Assembly: GCA_028281495.1 (NCBI GenBank)
Contig: JANQJU010000069.1
Coordinates: forward strand, 62,001 to 126,000
From: SAR324 cluster bacterium
Lineage (GTDB): Bacteria; SAR324; NAC60-12
Length of the DNA: 64,000 nucleotides
Reading direction: 5' to 3'
Part shown: positions 1 through 9,213 of the stretch, one piece after another
Position numbering within the stretch: position 1 is the first letter of the stretch
Layout: each line of letters opens with the position of its first letter
Translations under genes and position numbers: made by a program
The notes under the pieces: model-generated
What the model saw: only the letters and a program-made list of their open reading frames with translations
Databases searched by the model: none
What the model was told of the DNA's origin: nothing

Positions 1-2726
1 ATTCGGAAGCGGATGTGGAAGCCTTTGTAATCAAAACCGGCAGTTCAGAAAAGCCGTACCAATTATTATTGACCAGCGAGGTCACCGGCGAGGAAGGCAA
101 GATTGAAATCAGCGTCGATATGAAAGGCGGTGATGTCGATCCGCCGCGCTATACCAATTCCTTCGACGAGACCAGCGAATGGGAAGGCGTTGGTGCAGAA
201 GAGCCAACACTTGCAGAACGGCGACGCGGTTCATCCACCCCCATTACTGGGGTGCGTGGAACGTTCACCGGAGAAGAAGACACTGTATTTACTTTTACCG
301 CCACTCAAGGAGGCATCGTGAACTCAGAACAAGGGGTTGTGATCAGTTGGACGGACGACCAAGGCCGCTCCGGCAGTTTCAACCTGAACAAATTCAATTA
401 TTCGCCAGGGCAATTCTTGGAATTTGCCGATGGTTTGAGCCTCGCGCTCAGTGATGGTGAGGTGATTGATGGTGATTCGTTCACCGTTCGAGGGTTTGCT
501 GAACGCTCCGAACTGCTCTGGTGGTTGAGCGACGAACAACGACAGCCTCGTGTGGAGCAGCCGTCGCCCTGGGCCAAACAATCCAGCGAAGGTGGCATTC
601 ATGTGGAAGGCACGTATACCGGCGACGAAGATCAAACTTTAGTCCTCCGCGTCGAAGGCAGCGGCCAAGTCGGTGGACCCAAACCATTGTTTTTACATTA
701 CGAATTTACGGAAACAGGAGAGACCGGACGCATCAACATCGGCTTCCCATATTTATCGAATGAAGGCGATCCCAATACTTTAGAAAGCGCAACGGCCTTT
801 GATTTTGAAGACGGCGAAGGATTGTTCACAATGGATTTCCTGACTCGTGGCGGCACACCCAATAAACTCTCGCTGGGCAATGGCCTGACCGTGGAACTGC
901 CCCCAGGCATTGTAAGTGACGGAGATACCGCAATGATTGACCTCCGCGCTCAAGTTTCAGATGCCTTGTGGTGGTTACGCGAGGAAGATCGGGGGATTGA
1001 CGGCAAAGTCGATGAAAAAATTGAATTCGAGCCTTTTCTCGATCCTGAGACAGGCGAACCCCTTGCACGAGCGAGTGTGGCGGATGGGATCCTGCCTTTC
1101 GGTGGGCAGCGCAGTACCTCAATTATCGAAGTGAGTGGAGAGTATGAACCCGAATTGCCTCGAACTTATACCTTTACCGCACAGAAGCGCGGCTCGATAG
1201 GCATCACACGGGTTTTGGAAGTGCAATGGGAAGACAACTTAGGAAATACAGGGGTGATTGATTTCGGCGAAGGTTACAAAGCTGGAACTCCAATTCCCTT
1301 CGATGCCGGACTGTTTCTCGCCTTAGGAGAAGGTGAACTGGTCAAAGATGATCAATTTGTCATCAATACTCGAACCTCCACAGTGCAGGTAGCACAGGAT
1401 GCGGTGTTACGATTGGGGGCCTCGGATTTAGGAGGTGGTATTGAAATTCGTCGTCCCACGAACACCATCACCGATGTGATTGAAGGGGTGGAACTGGAAT
1501 TATTATCGACGAGCGAAAAGCCAGTCACGATCACAGTGAAAGGCGACACAGAACGCGCCAAAGAGAATTTGAGAGATTTCGTGGACGCCTACAACACCTT
1601 AAATGCAACGATCACAGAGGTCACCAAATTTGATCCGGCCACGCAAACGGCAGCGCCGTTGTTGAGTGACCGGAACGTGAACCAACTGTACAACGACATT
1701 GCCAACACGACGATTTCAGCGGTGCGTGGTTTGCCTCAGTCAACGAACATGCTGTTTTCCATCGGATTGCGGATTGACGACAAAGGAAACATGAGCCTCA
1801 ACGAATCTCGATTGGATGAAAAAATCAATGATGATTTTGCGTCCGTCGCAAACATCTTCCGCAGCAACGGGGAATCGGACAACACAGGAATCACTTTTTT
1901 AGGGCTATCAGAACAGACAAGAATCAGCCCAACTGGCTATAAAATTGATGTTGAACAAGTGGCCACGCAAGGCACGTATACGGGAACACTGGTTCCTCCT
2001 TTGTTGCGAGTGACGGAAGAAAACAATGAAATCGTCGTCGTTGCCAGCGGGCGCCGTTCCGAGCCGATCCAATTGCGAGAAGACACTTATACCATTGGTG
2101 GTTTAGCCCGCTCCATCCAATCCAAGCTAGCAGATGACAAACGGCTTGGCAGCCGACGGATTCGGGTGGTGGAAGATGAAGGACGTTTGAAGTTCACTTC
2201 CGGGGTCTATGGGGCCAACAGCACCATCAGTGTCGAACCAGGAAGGGGCAAAGATCTCGATAGTTTAGGTTTGGAAGATGGTGAAGCGGTAGGCGGCTTG
2301 GATGTGAGTGGCTTTATCGATGGTCTCAAAGCAAACGGACGAGGACAACTCTTGATCGGGGCCGAAGGAACGGATGCTGAAGGGTTGCGGTTGTTTGTGA
2401 ATTTGGATCAGGATCAAACGAAAATCGGAGCCGAAGCCAATGTCGTCATCACGAAGGGTGTCGGTGTGCAACTCGATGGAAAAATGAAAGAATTGCTCGA
2501 TCCGGCAGATGGCAGCATCAAAAAATATACAAGCGACATCGCGAGTCAAATGCGGGCTTTCGATGAACAAATCGAACGAATCAATGAACGCATTGATTCC
2601 AAACAGTCTGAATTACAAATCAAGTTTGCTAAATTGGAAAGTACCTTAGGCCGACTGAAGGCTGAACAAAATTATCTTGGCCAGCAGTTGAGCGCTCTGA
2701 GTGGAAACAAGAAAGACAAAAAGTAG
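1..2726 (+). CDS. fliD: Flagellar filament cap protein FliD, 5' end cut by window edge
   Basis: The frame is open to base 1 (a GTG at 15 is only an internal codon), and the first visible residues match the interior of FliD, so the true start lies upstream. FliD forms the pentameric cap under which flagellin is folded at the filament tip. Three copies of a roughly 100-residue beta-sandwich-like insert are visible (about residues 75-160, 195-320 and 370-455 of the visible part), each with a G.Y/F-TG-E-D-..-TFT..G pattern and ending in 'GD.F.I/V'. Then follow the FliD core (TNTITDVIEGVELEL, DFVDAYNTLN), a domain shared with the flagellins downstream (GLDVSG..DG...GRGQLL.G) and a C-terminal coiled coil. 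At over 900 residues it is about twice the usual FliD length because of the inserts. fliS follows 75 bp downstream. Confidence 0.93.
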   Translation, partial: SEADVEAFVIKTGSSEKPYQLLLTSEVTGEEGKIEISVDMKGGDVDPPRYTNSFDETSEWEGVGAEEPTLAERRRGSSTPITGVRGTFTGEEDTVFTFTATQGGIVNSEQGVVISWTDDQGRSGSFNLNKFNYSPGQFLEFADGLSLALSDGEVIDGDSFTVRGFAERSELLWWLSDEQRQPRVEQPSPWAKQSSEGGIHVEGTYTGDEDQTLVLRVEGSGQVGGPKPLFLHYEFTETGETGRINIGFPYLSNEGDPNTLESATAFDFEDGEGLFTMDFLTRGGTPNKLSLGNGLTVELPPGIVSDGDTAMIDLRAQVSDALWWLREEDRGIDGKVDEKIEFEPFLDPETGEPLARASVADGILPFGGQRSTSIIEVSGEYEPELPRTYTFTAQKRGSIGITRVLEVQWEDNLGNTGVIDFGEGYKAGTPIPFDAGLFLALGEGELVKDDQFVINTRTSTVQVAQDAVLRLGASDLGGGIEIRRPTNTITDVIEGVELELLSTSEKPVTITVKGDTERAKENLRDFVDAYNTLNATITEVTKFDPATQTAAPLLSDRNVNQLYNDIANTTISAVRGLPQSTNMLFSIGLRIDDKGNMSLNESRLDEKINDDFASVANIFRSNGESDNTGITFLGLSEQTRISPTGYKIDVEQVATQGTYTGTLVPPLLRVTEENNEIVVVASGRRSEPIQLREDTYTIGGLARSIQSKLADDKRLGSRRIRVVEDEGRLKFTSGVYGANSTISVEPGRGKDLDSLGLEDGEAVGGLDVSGFIDGLKANGRGQLLIGAEGTDAEGLRLFVNLDQDQTKIGAEANVVITKGVGVQLDGKMKELLDPADGSIKKYTSDIASQMRAFDEQIERINERIDSKQSELQIKFAKLESTLGRLKAEQNYLGQQLSALSGNKKDKK

Positions 2727-2801
2727 TTAAAATAATAACCCTTTTTCATCTCATCATCGTCGCCCTTCGTGAGGGCACTTTTATAAAAATGAAAGGAACG
2801 T

Positions 2802-3251
2802 ATGAGCATGTATGGTCATTATCAAAATGCTTATAAGAAAGCAGCCGTCAATACGATGGACCAAACCAAGCTCATTGTGATGCTTTATGACGGTGCCATT
2901 CGAAATCTCAAAGTCGGCATTGAAAGCATGCGGGCTGGAGATGTTGAAAAGTCTCACAAGGCTCTGGTGAAAGGAAAAAGTATAATCTCAGAACTTATGG
3001 GATCGCTGAACGTGGAAAAAGGAGGGGACATCGCTCAAAATTTGCGAACCCTTTACAGCTATATGTTCAATCAATTGATCGATGCCAATGTGAGAAAAGA
3101 TCCGCTTCCGGCAGCCAATGTGCTGAAACTCTTACTCCAATTGCGTGAAGCATGGGTGACGGTCGGACGCAAAACACCAGCGCAACCGTCACAACAACCC
3201 GCCGCAGGGGGCATGGGCAATGAAATGAAACGAGTCAATCTCAAAGGATAA
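2802..3251 (+). CDS. fliS: Flagellar export chaperone FliS (copy 1)
   Basis: A 149-residue FliS protein with the family hallmarks near the N-terminus (Y....V.T.D..KLI.MLYDGAIR.L) and in the middle (KA..II.EL...L..E.GG.IA.NL..LY.YM). FliS binds the C-terminal D0 helix of flagellin in the cytoplasm and prevents premature polymerisation. The start ATG has a GGA-type ribosome site (aaaggaacgt) just upstream. The C-terminal tail is Pro/Gln-rich (about residues 126-140) and unlike the tail of copy 2. It lies between fliD and a second fliS, the usual fliD-fliS order. Confidence 0.95.
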   Translation: MSMYGHYQNAYKKAAVNTMDQTKLIVMLYDGAIRNLKVGIESMRAGDVEKSHKALVKGKSIISELMGSLNVEKGGDIAQNLRTLYSYMFNQLIDANVRKDPLPAANVLKLLLQLREAWVTVGRKTPAQPSQQPAAGGMGNEMKRVNLKG

Positions 3252-3305
3252 TATTATTTGTGCACAATCAGTTCTGTTTATTATTAAAAACTAGGTTAGG
3301 AGATC

Positions 3306-3743
3306 ATGATGCAAAAGCCGGCTACAAGCTATCAAGCTTATTATCGAACCAACGTGCAAACATCAGATCAACTTTCGTTGATCATCATGTTGTACGATGG
3401 CGCGATTCGATTTATGAAAAAATCAGTCGTTAAACTGGAAAAAGGCGAACTCGAAGAAGCACACAATTACCTAATGCGGTCCAAAGACATCATTAGTGAA
3501 TTGCTGTCTACCTTACGGCTTGAAACCGGAGGTGAAGTCGCAAAGAATCTGAAAAATTTATACCTGTATGCCTTCAAACGTGTCGTACAGGCTAACTTGA
3601 AAAAAGATCCCGAAATGGTGCGTGAAGTGATCCAAATCATGGATAATTTGCGAGCCGGTTGGATCCAAATTCGTGACCAACAAAAACAAAAGCAAACCCA
3701 GCAGATGCAAAATGCCAATCGACGCTTGCGTGTGCAGGGATAA
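3306..3743 (+). CDS. fliS: Flagellar export chaperone FliS (copy 2)
   Basis: A second FliS paralogue of 145 residues, with the same motifs (SLIIMLYDGAIRFM, DIISELLSTL, GGEVAKNLKNLYLYAF) but clearly diverged from copy 1 and ending in a Gln-rich, basic tail (KQKQTQQMQ). The ribosome site is taggag, 8 bp before the ATG. Two FliS proteins next to several flagellin genes suggest division of labour between filament proteins, which is inference. The last codons and the stop are tandemly duplicated just downstream. Confidence 0.94.
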   Translation: MMQKPATSYQAYYRTNVQTSDQLSLIIMLYDGAIRFMKKSVVKLEKGELEEAHNYLMRSKDIISELLSTLRLETGGEVAKNLKNLYLYAFKRVVQANLKKDPEMVREVIQIMDNLRAGWIQIRDQQKQKQTQQMQNANRRLRVQG

Positions 3744-3778
3744 ACATAAATCGACGCTTGCGTGTGCGGGGATAAACA
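3717..3778. repeat. 30-nt tandem duplication spanning the fliS2 stop codon
   Basis: Bases 3717-3746, containing the last codons and TAA of fliS2, recur at 3749-3778 with one mismatch and a 2-nt spacer. The second copy would encode the same C-terminal residues followed by the same stop. Confidence 0.9.
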
Positions 3779-4086
3779 AACTCGTCATCTCAAGATGACT
3801 CTATAACCAGACAAGACCACCCATCGGTATGGACCACCGGGTTTCGTGTTTTGCTTCGTGCAGGAACGTAACCCAGATACCGGTGTGCACAGATTTGTCA
3901 GAAATAGATTATTTTTAGGATAATCTGGAAATTCAAGGAAATTACATGGTCTGCACAATTTATCATGAAAAATATCTTTTCATGACTTGTGCACGTGTGC
4001 GTGCTCGTGACGGGAGCCAAAACCGATTCACGGGCACGAGCACATCTGAGACCAATTGAGAACATCGCATCAAAAGGAGGTGCATC
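3779..4086. other. Gene-free spacer with a long-loop inverted repeat
   Basis: No gene is seen in this spacer of about 300 bp. It contains a perfect 9-bp inverted repeat, gtgctcgtg at 4001-4009 and cacgagcac at 4035-4043, with a 25-nt loop. A consensus ribosome site (aaaaggaggtg) precedes the ATG at 4087. No clear sigma-28 or sigma-54 promoter was found. Confidence 0.6.
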
Positions 4087-5373
4087 ATGTTGTGGAATCA
4101 TTCGTATACATCAACTGTTTCACAACCCGCACAAATCCCGAACACACAAAACATGGGATTGACTTTCCAGCGTGGTTATTTACGCCCGGAACAAGTGATG
4201 GACAATGCTGAAATGGGAGTTTCATTACTTCAAGTAGCGGCTCAAGGAATCCATCGAATTCAAGAATGCTTGCAGGCGATGGAAGCTCGTTTGCAATCAA
4301 CCGCGCACCTTCCGGAGGAGGATCGGGTTTTGGACCTTGGTTTGAACCCGTTCCTCCAATCTCAATTGGCACAGATCCGATTTCTGACCGATCACACCAC
4401 TTTCAAGCAGCGTGCGTTGTTGAATGGAAATTTGAGCTTAACGGGAACCGGCACCCGTTCACGAGTTTTGATTGCTTCGGCTTCTCATTCTTTGATGAGC
4501 CAAGCACAGATCCAAGTGGAAGTGCAACAAGGCGCCACTCACAGTTTTTTGGAAGGTCGCGACATTTTAACAGATGACATCATCCGCAGCGAAACTCAGG
4601 TGTCTTTGCATGAAAACGGACACCGCATCAAATACCGAATTTCACCAAATGAAACCGTTCACAGTTTAGTGACCGGATTGCAAGCTCTCGTACAAGAGGT
4701 CGGTATGGACCTCACCGTGAGTTTGACCAACGAAGGAAGGTTGATGATCCACCATAATCAATATGGCAGCCTCTTCGTTTTTTCAGGATTGAGTGAAAAG
4801 ACCGGCATTTTATCACAACGTCCAGGGCATCATCAGATGTGTCACTTAGGGCACAACTGTGTGGCGCTTGTCGACGGATTGCCGGTGGAAACAAGAGGCT
4901 ATCTGCTCCTGTGTCGTGAGGATCATCCTCAATGGGAGGGAATGGCGATTTTATGGGAAGGAGATACTCCCGGAAGCGATACGATCACGGTGAGCGATCA
5001 GACAATCGCAGTGCAAGGAAATGAATTATTGCAAGTGACTTCCTTACGACTTTCCGTTCGGTCATGCACCCCTTCGGATCTAGGACGCGGCATCACAACA
5101 CGGAGCGGCTTTTGTTCGCTCGACGAGATATCAGTGACCACTCGTCAATCGTTGCATGATGCCTGGTATCTGATTCGTGCTAGCCAAACGGAATTGGAAC
5201 AATATCTCACAGAACTAGAGGCTTTGCAGAATCAGTTTGAACAGATGGCCTTGGTCGCTTTGGAAGCGTCGGAATTCGGCCACATCGATTGGACACCGGA
5301 CGAAGCCATATCGGGCAGCGTCACGGTGATGAGTCAAATGCTACATTCTAATTTTTTGGCAGTCAGTGAATGA
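4087..5373 (+). CDS. Highly diverged flagellin-like protein with cysteines and degenerate D0 ends
   Basis: The 428-residue product follows the flagellins downstream in layout: the D1 helix equivalent (DNAEMGVSLLQVAAQGI, matching NSEQGISMVQTAEGAL), then TFKQRALLNG (matching QFGTKRLLNG), the variable beta region (HHNQYGSLFVFSG matching RHKEFGSKHTFSV) and SGFCSLDEISVTTRQSLHDAWYLI (matching SGFESLSEIDVT..QGAQDAIELI). The N-terminal D0 segment is shortened and its SS-K-N-AADGPA-L-ISE signature is lost; the C-terminal D0 helix signature (RD.DMA.EMA.F....I) is also gone. Six cysteines and many histidines are present, whereas I see no cysteine in the five flagellins. The ribosome site is strong. It could be a minor filament or junction subunit, a hook-associated protein (FlgL-like) or a decaying paralogue; the intact 1.29-kb frame argues against simple decay. 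Confidence 0.75.
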   Translation: MLWNHSYTSTVSQPAQIPNTQNMGLTFQRGYLRPEQVMDNAEMGVSLLQVAAQGIHRIQECLQAMEARLQSTAHLPEEDRVLDLGLNPFLQSQLAQIRFLTDHTTFKQRALLNGNLSLTGTGTRSRVLIASASHSLMSQAQIQVEVQQGATHSFLEGRDILTDDIIRSETQVSLHENGHRIKYRISPNETVHSLVTGLQALVQEVGMDLTVSLTNEGRLMIHHNQYGSLFVFSGLSEKTGILSQRPGHHQMCHLGHNCVALVDGLPVETRGYLLLCREDHPQWEGMAILWEGDTPGSDTITVSDQTIAVQGNELLQVTSLRLSVRSCTPSDLGRGITTRSGFCSLDEISVTTRQSLHDAWYLIRASQTELEQYLTELEALQNQFEQMALVALEASEFGHIDWTPDEAISGSVTVMSQMLHSNFLAVSE

Positions 5374-5482
5374 TTGCCTTTCTGTAACAGGAAGTTCTCG
5401 AAGTATGTAATGCCACGAAGGTTATCAAGATCAAGGACGATCTAACATCAACAATTATCCTACTTAAAACAAGGAGGTTATT

Positions 5483-6928
5483 ATGGCTTTTCGAGTGAAT
5501 CACAACATCAGTTCCATCAACACTCAACGACAATTAGAACGCATCAATCGTGCGTCTAGCCAAACCCTGGAACACTTATCTTCTGGGATGAAGATCAACA
5601 AAGCTGCTGACAGTCCTGCTGCTTTGGTGATTTCAGAAAACATGCGTGCCCAAATTGCTGGTTTGAATCAAGCCGTCGAAAACTCCGAGCAGGGGATTTC
5701 AATGGTCCAAACGGCAGAGGGGGCACTGAACGAAGTCAACCGACTGTTGGTGGATGTTCGCCAATTGGCAGTCCATGCCAGCAACGCCGGGGTCAATGAT
5801 GAGAAAATGTTAGAAGCAGACCAAGCAGAGATTCAGAATGCCTTGGCGACCATTGATCGAATTTCGGAAGTCACTCAGTTTGGCACCAAACGATTGCTCA
5901 ATGGCAGCCGAGGTGCGAATGGTGTCACCAACGGCGATGGCTTGCAATTTGTCGATGCCCAACCAGGGACCAACACGTCTCCAGTGGAAGGCTATTCTGT
6001 GCAGATCGATCAAGTTGCGACCAAGAGCTTTGTGCAAGGAACCGCTGCCCTCAGCCAGCAAGTCATTGATGCAGGTGAAACTTTGACTGTGAGCGAAGGA
6101 GGAAAGACCGTTTCCTTCACCACGATTCAAGGAGAAAGTGCCACCAGCAACTTGAACGAATTCGAATCTCGTATCAACGAAGCCGGATTGAATATCGATC
6201 TGATCCGAAATGACGATGGGACTATCGGCCTGCGCCACAAAGAGTTTGGGAGCAAGCACACGTTTTCGGTAGCAAGTACCACTGCTGGAGTGCTTTCTAA
6301 AGTAGGGGATGTGACCGATGCGGCAATAGCCGGTTTGGATGTCAAAGGCACCATCAATGGGGAAGAGGCCAGCGGAGATGGGCAAGTGTTGACCGGTAAA
6401 CAAAATGCGCCCAACGTTGCTGGGTTGGCTATCCGTTACACCGGAGAAAAACCAACACCCGAAGGAGAAATTGCTGGCACCGTGTCGGTCTTCCAAAATT
6501 CGTTGATTTTCCAGGTCGGAGCCAATGAAGACCAAACGGTTTCTGTATCGTTACGCAACATGTCCACACGAGCACTCAGCCAAGGGTTGACCACTGATAG
6601 TGGTTTCGAATCGTTGAGTGAAATTGACGTGACCAACTTTCAAGGTGCTCAAGATGCGATTGAGCTGATCGACCGTGCTATCGAACAAACGACAAGTGAA
6701 CGAGGGAAGCTTGGGGCGTTCCAAAAGAACACCTTGCAAGGCACTTTGAACAACTTGCGGATGGCTTCGGAAAATTTAACGTCTGCCGAATCCACTATTC
6801 GAGATGCCGATATGGCCTCCGAAATGGCCGATTTCACCCGAAATCAAATCTTGATGCAGTCTGCAACAGCCATGCTGGCTCAAGCTAATCAGCGAGAGCA
6901 AATGGTGCTCAGTCTGTTGGCTGGATAA
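5483..6928 (+). CDS. fliC: Flagellin 1
   Basis: A 481-residue flagellin, the filament subunit exported through the flagellar type III apparatus. The N-terminal D0/D1 part (residues 1-150) has LSSGMKINKAADSPAALVIS and MVQTAEGALNEVN. The C-terminal D1/D0 part has SENLTSAESTIRDADMA and ends in the QANQ...SLL tail. The middle (about 165-385) holds a beta-rich domain with GTINGEEASGDGQVLTG, also present in the FliD of this locus. The ribosome site aaggaggtt is consensus and fixes the start. It is nearly identical to flagellins 2 and 3 in both ends. Confidence 0.96.
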   Translation: MAFRVNHNISSINTQRQLERINRASSQTLEHLSSGMKINKAADSPAALVISENMRAQIAGLNQAVENSEQGISMVQTAEGALNEVNRLLVDVRQLAVHASNAGVNDEKMLEADQAEIQNALATIDRISEVTQFGTKRLLNGSRGANGVTNGDGLQFVDAQPGTNTSPVEGYSVQIDQVATKSFVQGTAALSQQVIDAGETLTVSEGGKTVSFTTIQGESATSNLNEFESRINEAGLNIDLIRNDDGTIGLRHKEFGSKHTFSVASTTAGVLSKVGDVTDAAIAGLDVKGTINGEEASGDGQVLTGKQNAPNVAGLAIRYTGEKPTPEGEIAGTVSVFQNSLIFQVGANEDQTVSVSLRNMSTRALSQGLTTDSGFESLSEIDVTNFQGAQDAIELIDRAIEQTTSERGKLGAFQKNTLQGTLNNLRMASENLTSAESTIRDADMASEMADFTRNQILMQSATAMLAQANQREQMVLSLLAG

Positions 6929-6952
6929 GCAAACTAACACGATGTGGTGGCT

Positions 6953-6987
6953 TGCAATCCGGTTGGGACATACTCAACCGGATTTGC
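6953..6987 (+). terminator. Inverted repeat after flagellin 1
   Basis: The arms gcaatccggttg and caaccggattTgc form a 12-bp stem with a short loop and one bulge, 25 bp after the flagellin 1 stop. No T-tract follows, so it may be an mRNA-end stabiliser rather than a strict intrinsic terminator. Confidence 0.55.
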
Positions 6988-7003
6988 AACCAACATAGTA
7001 TCA

Positions 7004-7121
7004 ATTGATGACTATGAGGGTGTCACACTATTGATGACTATGAAGGTGCCATACTTATTTACAATGTCACCTTACATTTGGACTCAAGCGGAGGTGAAGA
7101 CCATTTGAATCCAAATGTAAG
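7004..7121. repeat. Tandem 27-nt repeat followed by a 17-bp inverted repeat
   Basis: Two copies of ttgatgactatgaRggtg occur at 7005 and 7031. They are followed by the inverted repeat 7071-7087/7105-7121 (cttacatttggactcaa against ttgaatccaaatgtaag, one mismatch). These lie in the 791-bp spacer before flagellin 2. Confidence 0.75.
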
Positions 7122-7170
7122 TGGACATTGATTTCCACTAACGATTCGCTCTTTGACAATTACGGACCTG

Positions 7171-7266
7171 ATCGTAACAAGGGTTGCGATTATTGAACGG
7201 TGACAACTGTTATCATTGAAAAATGAGGACAATTGTTCTCATTGCAGAACGGTAACAATGGTTGCC
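7171..7266. repeat. Four tandem hairpin units, ~27-nt period, before flagellin 2
   Basis: Four dyads follow one another: 7171-7190 (atcgtaac/gttgcgat), 7201-7215 (tgacaac.gttatca), 7224-7241 (tgaggacaa/ttgttctca) and 7251-7266 (ggtaac/gttgcc). Arms differ between units, yet pairing is kept if G-T (G-U in RNA) wobble is allowed. Confidence 0.75.
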
Positions 7267-7512
7267 AATGTGGGGTTCGTATTCTGCCAGTGAGTGGCAG
7301 CGTGTGTCTTAGACTGAAGATCCATGGGGTGCTAGGGGTTGGACTAGGAACCTCTTGCAATGGATTTTTCCGAAGACATCCGTTCATCGGAAAGCTGTTG
7401 GTTCTCCAGAGTTCTTTATTGGGGGCAATGGGCTTTTCCGTTCAAACAATAAGAGAAACTCACCTCGTTCAAAAGAGGCGTGGGTGAACGTAGAACAAAT
7501 TAGGTTGGAGAT

Positions 7513-7689
7513 ATGATGAGTACAACTCAAGAGGAAACAGGAGTTTCCTCGCAAGAAGACGATGAGAAAAGACTAGATTCCATCGCAAAATTTCACGCAA
7601 GAGAAAGTTCTATTCATTCCAATTTTTCAGGGGAACTTCCCCATACCTGGAGGCTCTGCTCCGGGCTTTTATTAGGGGGTCATGGATGA
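7513..7689 (+). CDS. Possible 58-residue small protein upstream of flagellin 2
   Basis: An ATG at 7513 is preceded by ggttggag at ribosome-site distance and opens 58 codons to a TGA at 7687. The product is polar at the N-terminus (STTQEETG, QEDDEKR) and ends in a short hydrophobic Gly/Leu-rich stretch. Flagellin 2 starts 30 bp later. No family is recognised. The region also holds hairpins (aggaaac/gtttcct), so the frame could be accidental. Confidence 0.3.
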   Translation: MMSTTQEETGVSSQEDDEKRLDSIAKFHARESSIHSNFSGELPHTWRLCSGLLLGGHG

Positions 7690-7719
7690 TTCCGTTCACA
7701 TTCGTATAAGGAGATCACT

Positions 7720-9159
7720 ATGTCGTTTCGTGTTAATCACAACATCAGTTCAATTAACACCCAGCGTCAGTTGGAAACGATCAATCGCGCTTCCAGTGCC
7801 ACATTAGAGCATTTGTCCTCAGGGCAGAAAATCAACAAAGCTGCAGATGGCCCGGCAGCTTTGGTAATTTCAGAAAACATGCGTTCTCAAATCTCGGGCT
7901 TGAATCAAGCGGTCGAGAACTCGGAACAAGGTATTTCGATGGTGCAAACCGCAGAAGGGGCTTTGAACGAGGTCAACCGGCTGTTGATTGATGTTCGCCA
8001 ATTGGCAGTTCATGCCAGCAACGCCGGGGTCAATGACGACAAAATGTTAGAAGCCGACCAAGCTGAAATCCAAAATGCGCTTGCTACCATTGATCGGATT
8101 TCAGAAGTCACCCAGTTTGGGACCAAACGATTACTCGATGGCAGTCGAGGTGCCAATGGGGTCACCAATGGGGAAGGCTTACAGTTTGTGTCAGCGGATC
8201 CAGCGACCAATACGGCTCCCGTGGAGGGCTATCAAGTCAAGATTGATCAAGTCGCCACTAAGAGTATTGCCCAAGGGACGGCGGCCTTGAGTCAACAGGT
8301 TCTTGACGCGGGAGAAACATTGACAGTCAGTGAAGGAGGAAAAACCGTTTCCTTCACCACCGTCGCAGGCGAGAGTGCCACCAGCAACCTCAATGAATTC
8401 GAATCACGAATCCAAGCGGCGGGTTTGAACGTAGACTTGGTGCGAGATGAAGGTGGAACGATTGCCATCCAGCATAAAGAGTTTGGAAGCAAGCACAGTT
8501 TCTCAGTGGCCAGTACGACGGCAGGGGTGCTTTCTAAAGTGGGAGATGTGACTGATGCTGCCACGTTGGGGCAAGATGTCAAAGGCACGATCAATGGAGA
8601 AGAAGCCACCGGGGATGGTCAAGTGTTGACCGGAAAATCCAACGCTCCCAATGTAGCGGGATTGGGTGTTCGTTACACGGGTGATCAAGCCACACCCGAA
8701 GGCGAAATCACGGGAACGGTTTCGGTATTCCAGAATTCCTTGATCTTCCAGGTCGGAGCCAATGAAGATCAAACGGTATCTGTGTCCTTACGCAACATGT
8801 CGACTCGTGCACTCAGTCAAGGGATGAAAACTGAAAGTGATTTCGGCTCTTTGAGTGAGATTGATGTGACTTCTTTTCAAGGAGCACAAGATGCGATTCA
8901 AATGATCGACAAGGCGATTGAAGAGACCACCACTGAACGAGGCAAGCTGGGGGCTTTCCAGAAGAACACCTTGCAAAGCAACTTGAATAACTTGCGGCTC
9001 GCTTCAGAAAACTTAACTGCGGCTGAATCCACCATTCGAGATGCCGATATGGCTGCCGAAATGGCCGATTTCACCCGAAACCAAATCATGATGCAGTCTG
9101 CGACAGCCATGTTGGCCCAAGCCAATCAACGGAGTCAGGCCGTACTGTCATTGCTGTAA
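7720..9159 (+). CDS. fliC: Flagellin 2
   Basis: A 479-residue flagellin with the same domain order as flagellin 1 and near-identical ends (LSSGQKINKAADGPAALVIS; SENLTAAESTIRDADMA). It differs mainly in the central beta-rich region (about residues 165-385). The start has the ribosome site ataaggagatc. A strong terminator-like hairpin lies about 200 bp downstream. Confidence 0.96.
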   Translation: MSFRVNHNISSINTQRQLETINRASSATLEHLSSGQKINKAADGPAALVISENMRSQISGLNQAVENSEQGISMVQTAEGALNEVNRLLIDVRQLAVHASNAGVNDDKMLEADQAEIQNALATIDRISEVTQFGTKRLLDGSRGANGVTNGEGLQFVSADPATNTAPVEGYQVKIDQVATKSIAQGTAALSQQVLDAGETLTVSEGGKTVSFTTVAGESATSNLNEFESRIQAAGLNVDLVRDEGGTIAIQHKEFGSKHSFSVASTTAGVLSKVGDVTDAATLGQDVKGTINGEEATGDGQVLTGKSNAPNVAGLGVRYTGDQATPEGEITGTVSVFQNSLIFQVGANEDQTVSVSLRNMSTRALSQGMKTESDFGSLSEIDVTSFQGAQDAIQMIDKAIEETTTERGKLGAFQKNTLQSNLNNLRLASENLTAAESTIRDADMAAEMADFTRNQIMMQSATAMLAQANQRSQAVLSLL

Positions 9160-9213
9160 TCGTCAATGCCCTTTCGTGATTTGTAGCAATGATTTACGAC
9201 AGGGCGCATTCGA

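Noticed and set aside
5374..5482. Sigma-28 or sigma-54 promoter upstream of flagellin 1
   Set aside because: I looked for TAAA-N15-GCCGATAA and TGGCAC-N5-TTGC patterns here and before the other flagellins and found no convincing match.
5810..6535. 241-codon minus-strand frame inside flagellin 1
   Set aside because: It is the antisense shadow of the conserved flagellin coding frame, and similar shadows occur in flagellins 2 to 5.
7154..7159. TTGACA -35 box in the shared ctttgacaatt motif (also near 12300)
   Set aside because: No matching -10 element at proper spacing in either place.
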